This document shows, in pieces, positions 46,508-58,121 of a stretch of 64,000 nt of DNA. Position 1 is the first letter of the stretch, and each line of letters starts with the position of its first letter. The DNA is from Xanthobacter autotrophicus (GTDB lineage Bacteria; Pseudomonadota; Alphaproteobacteria; Rhizobiales; Xanthobacteraceae). The translations under genes were made by a program, and so were the position numbers. The stretch lies in assembly GCF_030015065.1 (NCBI RefSeq), contig NZ_JAIVFN010000002.1, positions 62,001-126,000 of the forward strand, written 5' to 3'. Below the pieces are notes generated by a model, which saw nothing but the letters and a program-made list of their open reading frames with translations, did not search any database and was not told the origin of the DNA.

Positions 46508-47482
46508 GCCGCACGGCGCGACGCGACGTGGCGATGCTCCTCATCGGCCTGCTGGCCGGCGCGGGGGCGCTGTACGCATTCCAGGACCGCAACGCTCCCG
46601 TTTCGGGCAGCCTAGCCGCTGAGCGCGGACATGGTGCGGAGGGTGGGCATGGAGAAGAGGGAGGCGGACATGCCGAGGGCGGGGTGGAACTGGACGACAC
46701 CAGGCTTGCTGCTGCCGGCATCGGCCTGGAGACGGCCAGCCCCGGGACGCTTCGCCAGAAGCTACGCCTAAATGGCTTGGTCCAGCCCAATCAGGAAAAC
46801 GTGGTCCAGGTAACCCCGCGCTTTCCCGGCATCGTCCGGGAGATCCGCAAGCGGATCGGCGACAAGGTGGCCAAGGGCGACGTTCTCGCGGTCGTCGAAA
46901 GCAACCAGAGCCTCACCACCTACGACATGAAGGCGCCGATCTCCGGCACGGTGGTGGACCGGCAAGTCGGGCTTGGCGAATACGCCTCCGAACAGAAGCC
47001 GGCTTTCGTGGTGGCCGACCTTTCGACTCTATGGGTGGATCTCTCCGTCTATCGCCGCGATTTTCCACGGGTGCGTGCCGGCGATAAGGTCGCCATCGAT
47101 CCGGAGGACGGTGGGCAGGTCATCGACGGCCGAGTGGCTTATGTCTCGCCCATCGGATCAGCCGACACCCAGACCGCGCTGGCGCGGGCGGTCATTCCCA
47201 ACGACGGCATGCGGCTGCGGCCCGGCCTGTTCGCCGTGGGCACCATCACCCTGACTGAGAAGCCGGTGGATCTCGCGGTCCGAACCAGCGCGCTTCAGAC
47301 CATCGACAACCGCACCGTCGTGTTCGTGCGCGACGGTGACGCGTTCGCCCCCCGCGATGTGGAGATCGGTGATCGCGATGCGGAATGGGCCGAGGTGCTG
47401 TTCGGGCTCATGCCCGGTGATGTCTACGCCGCGCGAAACAGCTTCGTGGTGAAGGCGGAACTCGCCAAAGGGAGCGCTAGCC

Positions 47483-47493
<11 letters not shown>
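46504..47493 (+). CDS. czcB: CzcB-type periplasmic adaptor
   Basis: A 329-residue membrane-fusion protein with an N-terminal anchor, then a His/Gly/Glu-rich linker (GHGAEGGHGEEGGGHAEGG) likely to bind Zn or similar. The barrel and lipoyl domains are RFPGIVREIRKRIGDKVAKG and MKAPISGTVVDRQVGLGEYA. It joins CzcA to CzcC. The start overlaps the czcC stop, and the 3' end overlaps the PII-like gene by 11 bp. Confidence 0.9.
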
Positions 47494-51078
<3,585 letters not shown>

Positions 51079-51100
51079 CCCCAAAATCGGAGAAAGACCC

Positions 51101-51478
51101 GTGCTTAAGAGCCTGATCGTCGCTTTCAGCCTGCTTGCCGCTGGGCCCGCCCTCGCCCAGCATGCCCATGGTGCGCAGAAGGGTCCCAATGGCGGCCCCT
51201 TGGAAGACGTCGCCGGCGTCCATGCCGAACTTGTCGTCTCGGGCGAGACCTTGACCTTCCACGTAGTCGATGAGGCAGGCAAGCCGGTCGATACCGCCGG
51301 CTTTACCGGTTCTGCCATGCTGGCCTCCGGCGCCGATCGCAAGACTATCCAGCTTACCGCAGGCGGTCAGACCCTGGCCGGCAAGGCGCCCTCAACCATC
51401 GTCAAGGGCACGGCGGTCACGCTGCTCATTAAAACCCCGGCCGGCAAGTCCGGTCAGGCCAAGTTCACCACCCCATAA
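51101..51478 (+). CDS. small exported protein following czcA
   Basis: A 125-residue protein with signal peptide SLIVAFSLLAAGPALAQ and a small beta-rich domain (HAELVVSGETLTFHVVDEAG, TIQLTAGGQTLAGKAPSTIV). Histidines in the first mature residues (HAHGAQKGPNGG) could hold metal. Proteins of this type often follow czcA, though I know no assigned role. It starts with GTG after GAGAAAG, 22 bp after czcA. Confidence 0.7.
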   Translation: MLKSLIVAFSLLAAGPALAQHAHGAQKGPNGGPLEDVAGVHAELVVSGETLTFHVVDEAGKPVDTAGFTGSAMLASGADRKTIQLTAGGQTLAGKAPSTIVKGTAVTLLIKTPAGKSGQAKFTTP

Positions 51479-51489
51479 GGAAGTGTGTC

Positions 51490-51735
51490 ATGAAAAGTAC
51501 TGTGTGGAACTACGTTGCCCGCGGCACCTTGTGCGTGCTCGTGTTCGGCATCGCGTCGCCGGCACTGGCACTCGATCCGCGACCGAAGACATATCGTGAG
51601 AAGCAGAGGCACGATTTTCGAGACGTCCAACTCGGGGTTACTCACCCGTTGCCCCATGGTCGCAGCACATCTATCCGTTCCGGCCAGACGCGCGATGTTC
51701 CGTCCGAGCAACGCACTATGGAATCCAGCCGGTGA
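51490..51735 (+). CDS. small exported protein with RHDFRDVQ motif
   Basis: An 81-residue protein with signal peptide (ARGTLCVLVFGIASPALA). Its mature part is about 50 residues, charged and probably unstructured, with RHDFRDVQ. The gene at 52152 encodes a similar layout with RHEFLDVQ, so the two are likely paralogs. It starts 11 bp after the previous stop, on the end of the czc operon. The function is unknown; the motif is not one I recognise. Confidence 0.6.
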   Translation: MKSTVWNYVARGTLCVLVFGIASPALALDPRPKTYREKQRHDFRDVQLGVTHPLPHGRSTSIRSGQTRDVPSEQRTMESSR

Positions 51736-51775
51736 ATTCAATATTCGGTCGTTTCGATCAAGAGGGAGAGGCGGT

Positions 51776-52114
51776 GTGAGAGGCTTTCTCCGAAGCATTT
51801 TGCTAAGTCTCATGCTGATCGTAGTCTTGTGTATTCCGGGGTATTCCTGGAACGCGAGCGCGATGTCATTAGAAGCGAGCGCATTAACGGATGAAAACCA
51901 CCATCAGAGTGACGAAGACACCCGCAATCCGGCCTGCGCTGCGGTGCGGTGCGAGTGCCACGCTTGCCCGCACGTCTCCCCCTTCGATGAAGGTGCGTCG
52001 TCGGGGCCCCCAGGGTGGAGAGTGTGCGGGCAATGGGCGAACGAGACCCGTAGTGGTGTCGGCCTAGGCGTAGAAATCCCCCCTCCTCGCTACGCGAATG
52101 TTGAAAACAAATGA
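51776..52114 (+). CDS. small exported Cys/His protein, unknown
   Basis: A 112-residue protein starting at GTG after GAGGGAGAGGC. A leader (FLRSILLSLMLIVVLCIPGY) is followed by a Cys/His cluster (PACAAVRCECHACPHVSPF) and a Gly/Pro-rich tail. The cluster could bind Zn, Cd or Cu. Neighbouring small exported proteins suggest a shared periplasmic metal-related role, which is inference. Confidence 0.55.
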   Translation: MRGFLRSILLSLMLIVVLCIPGYSWNASAMSLEASALTDENHHQSDEDTRNPACAAVRCECHACPHVSPFDEGASSGPPGWRVCGQWANETRSGVGLGVEIPPPRYANVENK

Positions 52115-52151
52115 AATAAATCAAGTTTAATTCGACATTCGAGGTTAAATC

Positions 52152-52412
52152 ATGAAGATTTATGTCGTTGCTCTTAGTTTCATCCTCCCTCCGCTTACGG
52201 CTTTCGCAGAGCCGTATCCGTCGACGCTCGGCGTGGAGGAGCAAGAGCGACATGAATTCCTTGACGTGCAGCAGGAAAGTTATCCCGGCGGCCGTCTTTC
52301 TGGGACAACGAGCGGCTCGCCTAAGGTGCAGATGAGCCGCCCTCAGGCGCCTACCCCAGGGACCTTCATTCCCTCGCCCTCGCCGTGGCTTAACGATCGC
52401 GCGGTGCGCTAA
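52152..52412 (+). CDS. small exported protein with RHEFLDVQ motif
   Basis: An 86-residue protein with signal peptide (IYVVALSFILPPLTAFA). The motif ERHEFLDVQQESYPGG matches the RHDFRDVQ protein at 51490, then a Pro/Ser-rich tail. It is preceded by GAGGTTAAATC. The two similar genes, with the Cys/His gene between them, look like a duplicated accessory set. The function is unknown. Confidence 0.6.
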   Translation: MKIYVVALSFILPPLTAFAEPYPSTLGVEEQERHEFLDVQQESYPGGRLSGTTSGSPKVQMSRPQAPTPGTFIPSPSPWLNDRAVR

Positions 52413-52491
52413 GCCGAGTCATTAAGAAGGAAGAGGGACGAATATTCGCCCCTCTTCATCCATCTAAATTCCAATTTTTGGAGGTAAAATC

Positions 52492-52770
52492 ATGAATAAG
52501 GCGATTTTTACAGCGTGCATTTGCATCGCGTTAAATAGCATTTGCATCGGAGCGGCTTTCGCCGCGGGCACGCAATTCACCCCATTTTATCTGCCTGCGC
52601 AAACTTCACAAACGTCGGCAATAGGCTGTGAACATTCAAATGTCGGAGAGCATAAATTGTTTTGTGCAAAGAATAAATCTTCATGTTACGACAAAAATAG
52701 GTCTTTCAGGCCGCACGAGCTTACTCATTGCAAAATTCAATATGATCAATGCATGCGAGCTTGGGACTAA
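52492..52770 (+). CDS. small exported cysteine-rich protein, low-GC
   Basis: A 92-residue protein with a signal peptide (FTACICIALNSICIGAAFA). The mature part holds six cysteines spaced as if for disulfides or metal (IGCEHSNVGEHKLFCAKNKS, CYDKNRSF, THCKIQYDQCM). A strong SD (GGAGG) precedes the ATG. Base composition is clearly more AT-rich than the czc genes, which points to separate acquisition. Confidence 0.6.
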   Translation: MNKAIFTACICIALNSICIGAAFAAGTQFTPFYLPAQTSQTSAIGCEHSNVGEHKLFCAKNKSSCYDKNRSFRPHELTHCKIQYDQCMRAWD

Positions 52771-52774
52771 CGCA

Positions 52775-53284
52775 ATGATACAAATAGTGAAAGAAAAATT
52801 ATCTATATGTGCATTTGTCGCATGTATTTATATGTTATGCATCGATATCAGATTCGCTAATGGAAACGAAATATTGGAAACAATATTGACTAGATCTTTT
52901 TTTATACAGAATATTACAATATATTGCTCTCAGTTTATACCAGATGTAACCGAGAGGTCGTCAGGAAAATATGGTGATATATCTCGATTGACCTATCATA
53001 TACGCCAAGAGGTGGTTGGTGAGTTGCCCGCTGACCAATCGATCTTTGTAGTCCGCCGTTCAGCTGACATGGCGCGAGCGGGTGCGCTGCAGGCAATTCG
53101 GCAACTTTATGAATTCGACCGAGATCGTGAGCAAGCACGTATCGTAGAGTGGTGCGAACAGTCCGCGGCAGTCGAGATTGCCGAATACGTCCGCGACCAT
53201 GATGGAAGACACGATGAATTCGTTGCAATCATTGCTGCAGCCAAGAAGGGCGGCGATAGATCCAAGTCAGAATTAAAACCCTAA
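52775..53284 (+). CDS. exported hypothetical protein, low-GC at its 5' end
   Basis: A 169-residue protein starting 4 bp after the previous stop, with a signal peptide (LSICAFVACIYMLCIDIRFA). The mature part is mixed helical and charged (IRQEVVGELPADQSIFVVRR, EIAEYVRDHDGRHDEFVAII). I recognise no family. The open frame extends upstream inside the preceding gene but the leader places the start here. The 5' half is AT-rich and the 3' half is not. Confidence 0.5.
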   Translation: MIQIVKEKLSICAFVACIYMLCIDIRFANGNEILETILTRSFFIQNITIYCSQFIPDVTERSSGKYGDISRLTYHIRQEVVGELPADQSIFVVRRSADMARAGALQAIRQLYEFDRDREQARIVEWCEQSAAVEIAEYVRDHDGRHDEFVAIIAAAKKGGDRSKSELKP

Positions 53285-53345
53285 GGTGTCTTTATTGTCA
53301 GATGTCGGGTTGGGCGATGCTGGTGAATCTGGGGAGCTTACAAAG

Positions 53346-53828
53346 ATGATCGAGAAGCTTCGACTGGACATTCCAATCCTTCTGCCAAACGTGCCCGACG
53401 CTGTAGACTCCTGTGTGAGTCGGCTCGTTTCGGAGCTTCAGGAGCGCGCGGGCATTGAGTATGTGCACGTCGCTGGCGGCGAGTCGGCGCAGCTCTGCCT
53501 CCACTATGACCCGACGGTAATCGGCTTACCTCGCATCCGGGAACTTGCCCAAAGCGTTGGCGCGCAGATTACCGAGCGGTTCGGTCACGCGATTTGGCAG
53601 GTGGAAGGGATCACCCATGAACGGCGTGCGCGCACCGTTGCCGAGAAACTGCGTAAGCTTTCCGGGGTATTGGAGGCCGAAGCCAGTGCATCTGGTCTCG
53701 TACGCGTCGAATTCGACCGCGAGGCGGTAACAGAGCAGGAAATCCGAAACGCCCTCGTTCAAATGGGGGCTATCGCCGCGAGGGATGCGGCCGCGCTACG
53801 GCTGGATAGGCTGCCCTCTCACGCTTGA
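53346..53828 (+). CDS. stand-alone HMA-like accessory of the P-type ATPase, lacking CXXC
   Basis: A 160-residue soluble protein that looks like two ferredoxin-like HMA domains: the first ends IGLPRIRELAQSVGAQI, the second runs VEGITHERRARTVAEKLRKL to FDREAVTEQEIRNALVQMGA. Neither has the CXXC metal motif; THER stands where DCAS is usual. It ends 18 bp before the ATPase, so the domains normally fused to such pumps are encoded separately here. An upstream GTG at 53286 would lengthen it by 20 residues; the ATG with GGGGAG upstream is preferred. Confidence 0.65.
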   Translation: MIEKLRLDIPILLPNVPDAVDSCVSRLVSELQERAGIEYVHVAGGESAQLCLHYDPTVIGLPRIRELAQSVGAQITERFGHAIWQVEGITHERRARTVAEKLRKLSGVLEAEASASGLVRVEFDREAVTEQEIRNALVQMGAIAARDAAALRLDRLPSHA

Positions 53829-53846
53829 TATGATCATCGGTCAGTC

Positions 53847-55850
53847 ATGTTTACGCATGCCAGGTCAGAACATAAGGACGGAAAAGGGGAGCACGATCAT
53901 GCCCATGGCAGGATCCTCGGACCGAACACTGAGCTAATCTTCTCTCTTGCCTGCGGCGCGCTGCTCGTCGTCGGTTTTGCCATCGAGAAGCTATTACCGG
54001 CCGCACCCGGCTGGCTGCCTATCGTGTGTTTCGTTGGAGCATATTTCTTTGGCGGCTTCTACACGGTCCGCGAAGCGATAGACAATCTGCGCCTGCGCAG
54101 GTTCGAGATCGATACGCTGATGCTGGTAGCGGCTGCGGGCGCGGCTTCGCTTGGCGCATGGGCGGAAGGCGCGCTGCTGCTCTTCCTGTTCAGCCTAGGC
54201 CACGCATTGGAACACTATGCCATGGGCCGCGCCAAGCAGGCGATCGAGGCCCTGGCCAAGCTCGCTCCACGCACGGCCACGGTGCGCCGCGCTGATGGCA
54301 CCTTGGAGGTTCCCGTGGAGGAACTTGTGATCGGCGACGTGGTGCTGGTCCGCCCTAACGAGCGTCTACCTGCCGACGGCTTCCTGGTGAAGGGCTCCTC
54401 CGCCATCGATCAGGCTCCTGTCACCGGCGAGAGTATCCCGGTGGACAAGCGCCCGGTTGACGACGTTGCTGAGGCACGGGCGCGGCCCGACACGGTTGGC
54501 TCTGCCTCGCGGGTCTTTGCGGGAACAATCAACGGTGCCGGCGCCATTGAGGTGGAGGCGACGCGCTTGTCGAGCGACACGGCGCTGGCAAAGGTCGTGA
54601 AAATGGTGAGCGAGGCGGAAACGCAGAAATCACCGACCCAGCGGTTCACTGAGACGTTCGAACGTATCTTCGTGCCCGTGGTACTGGCGCTCGCGATCCT
54701 CCTTCTGTTCGCCTGGGTGGTGGTGGACGAGCCATTCAGCTCAAGCTTCTATCGCGCCATGGCGGTACTGGTCGCCGCAAGCCCGTGCGCTTTAGCCATC
54801 GCTACACCGAGCGCGGTGTTGTCAGGCGTCGCGCGAGCGGCACGTGGCGGCGTGCTGGTGAAGGGCGGCGCGCCACTGGAGAATCTGGGCTCGCTGAGCG
54901 CTATCGCATTCGACAAGACGGGAACGCTGACGGAGGGCAAACCGCGTATCACCGACGTCTTGCCGGCCGACGGGGTTCCGGAACATGAGCTCCTCTCAGT
55001 AGCGGTTGCGGTAGAGGCGCTCAGCGATCACCCGCTAGCCGCCGCAATCGTTCGCGACGGGCGAGCCCGGCTGGGAGGACGAGAAATAGAGGAGGCGACT
55101 GAACTCAAAAGCCTCACCGGGCGAGGCGTGGTCGCTACATTTGCCGGGCAGCCGGTCTGGCTCGGGAAGGCCGAGATGTTTGGGCAAGACGGCATTACCC
55201 AGCTGAATCCAGCTGTGAAGGCGTCGATCGCGAAGCTGCGGGACGCCGGGCGCACTACGATGGCTGTGCGGATTGGTGAGCGAGATCTCGGAGCCATCGG
55301 CCTTATGGACACTCCGCGGGCTGCCGCTCGCGACGCGCTCAAGCGGCTGCGCGATCTTGGCATCACTCGGATGCTCATGATCTCGGGCGATCACCAGAAG
55401 GTGGCCGACGCCATCGCCAAAGATTTAGGACTAGACGAAGCTTGGGGCGACCTGCTCCCCGAGGACAAAGTTGCGGCGATTCAAAAGCTGAGGAAGGAAG
55501 CCAAGGTTGCGATGGTCGGCGATGGGGTCAATGATGCGCCGGCCATGGCGAACGCCACGGTCGGCATCGCTATGGGAGCCGCGGGTTCCGATGTGGCGCT
55601 AGAGACCGCAGACGTCGCACTCATGGCGGATGACCTGCGACATTTGCCGTTCGCGGTCGGACTAAGCCGCCGCACGCGCTTCATCATCCTTCAGAACGTG
55701 TTCATAAGCTTGGGTGTGGTGGCGTTGCTGGTTCCGGCGACGATATTTGGCCTCGGCATCGGCCCGGCCGTGGCGGCGCACGAGGGGTCCACGCTGGTGG
55801 TAGTGTTCAATGCACTACGTTTGCTTGGCTACCGCGATGGGCAGGCATGA
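53847..55850 (+). CDS. P1B-4 type heavy-metal ATPase
   Basis: A 667-residue P-type ATPase. It has a short N terminus with a few histidines (EHDHAHGRI), no HMA domain, and fewer membrane helices than CadA. The metal site is SPCALAIATP with HEGST in the last helix, the pattern of P1B-4 pumps (CoaT/CzcP; Co, Fe or Zn). The phosphorylation motif is DKTGTLTEG and the hinge GDGVNDAPAM. It probably complements the Czc pump by moving the metal from cytoplasm to periplasm. Confidence 0.9.
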   Translation: MFTHARSEHKDGKGEHDHAHGRILGPNTELIFSLACGALLVVGFAIEKLLPAAPGWLPIVCFVGAYFFGGFYTVREAIDNLRLRRFEIDTLMLVAAAGAASLGAWAEGALLLFLFSLGHALEHYAMGRAKQAIEALAKLAPRTATVRRADGTLEVPVEELVIGDVVLVRPNERLPADGFLVKGSSAIDQAPVTGESIPVDKRPVDDVAEARARPDTVGSASRVFAGTINGAGAIEVEATRLSSDTALAKVVKMVSEAETQKSPTQRFTETFERIFVPVVLALAILLLFAWVVVDEPFSSSFYRAMAVLVAASPCALAIATPSAVLSGVARAARGGVLVKGGAPLENLGSLSAIAFDKTGTLTEGKPRITDVLPADGVPEHELLSVAVAVEALSDHPLAAAIVRDGRARLGGREIEEATELKSLTGRGVVATFAGQPVWLGKAEMFGQDGITQLNPAVKASIAKLRDAGRTTMAVRIGERDLGAIGLMDTPRAAARDALKRLRDLGITRMLMISGDHQKVADAIAKDLGLDEAWGDLLPEDKVAAIQKLRKEAKVAMVGDGVNDAPAMANATVGIAMGAAGSDVALETADVALMADDLRHLPFAVGLSRRTRFIILQNVFISLGVVALLVPATIFGLGIGPAVAAHEGSTLVVVFNALRLLGYRDGQA

Positions 55851-55908
55851 CGTGATAGTGAATGTAGAATCGCAACCTATCAAAAACAGCTCGGTGCGGG
55901 AATATGAC

Positions 55909-56385
55909 ATGAAGAAAACGTCAATTGCAATATTTGCTTGGATTATAATTTGTGTGTCTTTTACAGACTCTGCCTTTTCAGAGGTTGAACAGTCAACTAA
56001 TTCTACTATTTCCGATTTGAGAGGGCAAGCCGTTAGTCATTTGAAGTTTATGTATGGTATGTATTTCGCGATTAGGGGATGTTTAGAAGCATATAATGAT
56101 CAATCTGAACCTAATTTCAAGCCGACAGTTACTTTATCCGAGGCGCAGCAGGTTCTGCGTGCGGCGGATGCTGCTGCTAGATCAGTCGGCATCGATGTTG
56201 ACAAGGCATGGCTTGAAATGAGCTCCATTGGACAAGCAGCGGGAGAAGCGCTTAAAATTAAGACAGACGATAATTTTAAAAAATGTCAACAAAGTGGAAT
56301 GTTTTTCCGCACAGTTACATCTCGCCTTCAGATGACAATTCGTAAATTAGATGGAAATATTCCTATAATAAGAAAGGATTTTTGA
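55909..56385 (+). CDS. exported hypothetical protein, low-GC
   Basis: A 158-residue protein with signal peptide (TSIAIFAWIIICVSFTDSAFS). A mainly helical mature part follows (RGQAVSHLKFMYGMYFAIRG, LSEAQQVLRAADAAARSVGI). Two cysteines (RGCLE and KKCQQ) may form a disulfide. I do not recognise it. Codon use is far more AT-rich than the ATPase before it. It starts 58 bp after that gene. Confidence 0.6.
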   Translation: MKKTSIAIFAWIIICVSFTDSAFSEVEQSTNSTISDLRGQAVSHLKFMYGMYFAIRGCLEAYNDQSEPNFKPTVTLSEAQQVLRAADAAARSVGIDVDKAWLEMSSIGQAAGEALKIKTDDNFKKCQQSGMFFRTVTSRLQMTIRKLDGNIPIIRKDF

Positions 56386-56967
56386 TATGTATAATTCTTC
56401 ATAAATAACATAAATTTATCTGATTTGTTGAAATATATAGCTAATTTTAGTGATAACAAATTCGACTTGGCGCAGCAGATGGCACAAATCACGGTTCCTA
56501 AATTGTCATTCCTATGTCGTTTATATTATCAAAAATTATACTATCAATTTCTATCTAACATTTCATAAGTGTGGCATGAAATTTGAGGCGGGCGATGTGA
56601 ATCCAGCTTAATGGTGACAATTCCGTCGCTTGGAATAGCGGAAGAAGGTCGTTGGGCGCGAACAGACAACGAGCTTACTTAGAAGGAGACTTTCATTAGC
56701 ATGGTTTGGTCTAAATCATCTATTTTATGAAATGGCCGCGCCCTCTCTCGATCTAATCTCTAATGTCCAAGTTACTGATGATAAAATATCTCAAAAATAT
56801 GATGTATTATGTAAAAGTTATGCATTAATGTACGTTATAATCCGACGATATAATTTTAATATTTCGCATACTTGCACATAAAATACAAACATTTGATGCG
56901 TAATATTTGTGATATCATGTAATTCATACTGAATTATATGCCGTTATTGAAATGGAGAACGTTTCCA
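56386..56967. other. AT-rich intergenic region
   Basis: No open frame of useful length, RNA gene or transposon end is recognisable. The sequence is strongly AT-rich in an otherwise GC-rich window and probably contains the lysR promoter near its right end (for example around 56850-56930). Confidence 0.4.
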
Positions 56968-57948
56968 ATGTCGAATAACAGTACGGAAATTGAAATCCGC
57001 TACCTCAGGTATTTAATCGCTGCTTCCGAATATGGAAGCTTTCGGAAGGCAGCAGCGGCACTCGGTGTGCAGGAGTCCTCCGTTAGTCGGCGGATCCGGG
57101 ACATCGAGGATCAGGTCGGGGCCTCCCTGTTCTTGCGACACCCCGGGGGGATCAACCTGACCATAGCCGGACAACGCTTCCTGCATCGGGTCCGCCATGC
57201 GTTGGACCACATTCGCGACGCGGCGGCGGAGGTGGCCGCCATTGGTCGTGCCGAGGACGGATACGTCAAAGTGGGACTATTTTCTTCACTTTCATCGGGT
57301 TTTTTGTCGGACTTATTTCGAGAATATGACGCAAAATATGGATCTGTTCATATCGATTTCGTCGACGGCGAAGCACACGATCACATCAACTCCATTCGGA
57401 AATTTCAGCTTGATATTGCTTTTGTCATCGGATTGGGCGATTGGCCGGAATGCGATACAACTTATCTTTGGTCGGAACAGGTTCTTGTGGCATTGCCCGA
57501 AGGCCATCCGCTTTCCACCGAGGACGCGTTGACATGGCGAGATCTCAGTTCTGAAAAAATTCTTATCCGAGACACTGCGGCTGGGATGAGAATCCAAGAC
57601 TATGTCATTCGCAAAATCCGGGAAGTCGAATGCGAGCCCCGTGTCGAGGCGCAGCGGGTTGGGCGATATAAGCTTCTCAATCTCGTCGCGTCCGGCCGCG
57701 GAATAACGTTGGTCATAGAATCCGAAAATTTGGTCAAGGTCCCCGGCGTTATCTATCGTTCTCTGCGCGGCGAGGTGCTCCAGTTCTATGCTGCATGGTC
57801 GCCGAAAAACGACAATCCCGCGTTTCGGACATTGCTCAGCCTTGCTCGATCGATGGCTCGCTCTTCAGCACCCCAGACGTCATCCCCCGTGCAGGATCTG
57901 GATGGGGTGCTTGCCGAGCCTTCGCGAAAACGCGATCTGTCGCGATGA
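56968..57948 (+). CDS. LysR-family regulator
   Basis: A 326-residue regulator with HTH RYLIAASEYGSFRKAAAALG followed by VQESSVSRRIRDIEDQVG, and a substrate-binding effector domain (YVKVGLFSSLSSGFLSDLFR, LVASGRGITLVIESENLV). The ATG at 56968 has GGAG upstream; an earlier one at 56938 is possible. The last 37 codons overlap the convergent DUF2274 gene on the other strand. LysR genes next to trb operons are seen on conjugative elements and may control transfer or cargo. Its target here is unknown. Confidence 0.85.
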   Translation: MSNNSTEIEIRYLRYLIAASEYGSFRKAAAALGVQESSVSRRIRDIEDQVGASLFLRHPGGINLTIAGQRFLHRVRHALDHIRDAAAEVAAIGRAEDGYVKVGLFSSLSSGFLSDLFREYDAKYGSVHIDFVDGEAHDHINSIRKFQLDIAFVIGLGDWPECDTTYLWSEQVLVALPEGHPLSTEDALTWRDLSSEKILIRDTAAGMRIQDYVIRKIREVECEPRVEAQRVGRYKLLNLVASGRGITLVIESENLVKVPGVIYRSLRGEVLQFYAAWSPKNDNPAFRTLLSLARSMARSSAPQTSSPVQDLDGVLAEPSRKRDLSR

Positions 57949-58120
57949 AGCGCTCCAGCATGGGCGCGATCAGCCTGACGGGATCGGTGATCGGATTCCC
58001 CGTCTCGCCACCCAGCACCTGCGCATAGGCGACAAGATCGCGGTGCAGCTTCGCTGGCAGTTCCACGGTCACCTTCACCGGCTTGTCGTCGAGGATCTCG
58101 CTGAGCTTCAGCTTCGGCAT
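57836..58120 (-). CDS. DUF2274 protein of the trb operon
   Basis: A 94-residue protein beginning PKLKLSEILDDKPVKVTVEL, with LHRDLVAYAQVLGGETG and LIAPMLERFIATDRVF, the pattern of DUF2274. It regularly follows trbI on alphaproteobacterial conjugative elements and may be a small DNA-binding or antitoxin-like protein. The ATG at 58120 has GGAGG 5 nt upstream. The C-terminal 25 or so residues (QAPHPDPARGMTSGVLKSEP) are beyond the usual end and lie within lysR on the other strand. Confidence 0.8.
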   Translation of the reverse strand: MPKLKLSEILDDKPVKVTVELPAKLHRDLVAYAQVLGGETGNPITDPVRLIAPMLERFIATDRVFAKARQAPHPDPARGMTSGVLKSEPSIEQG

Positions 58121-58121
58121 T

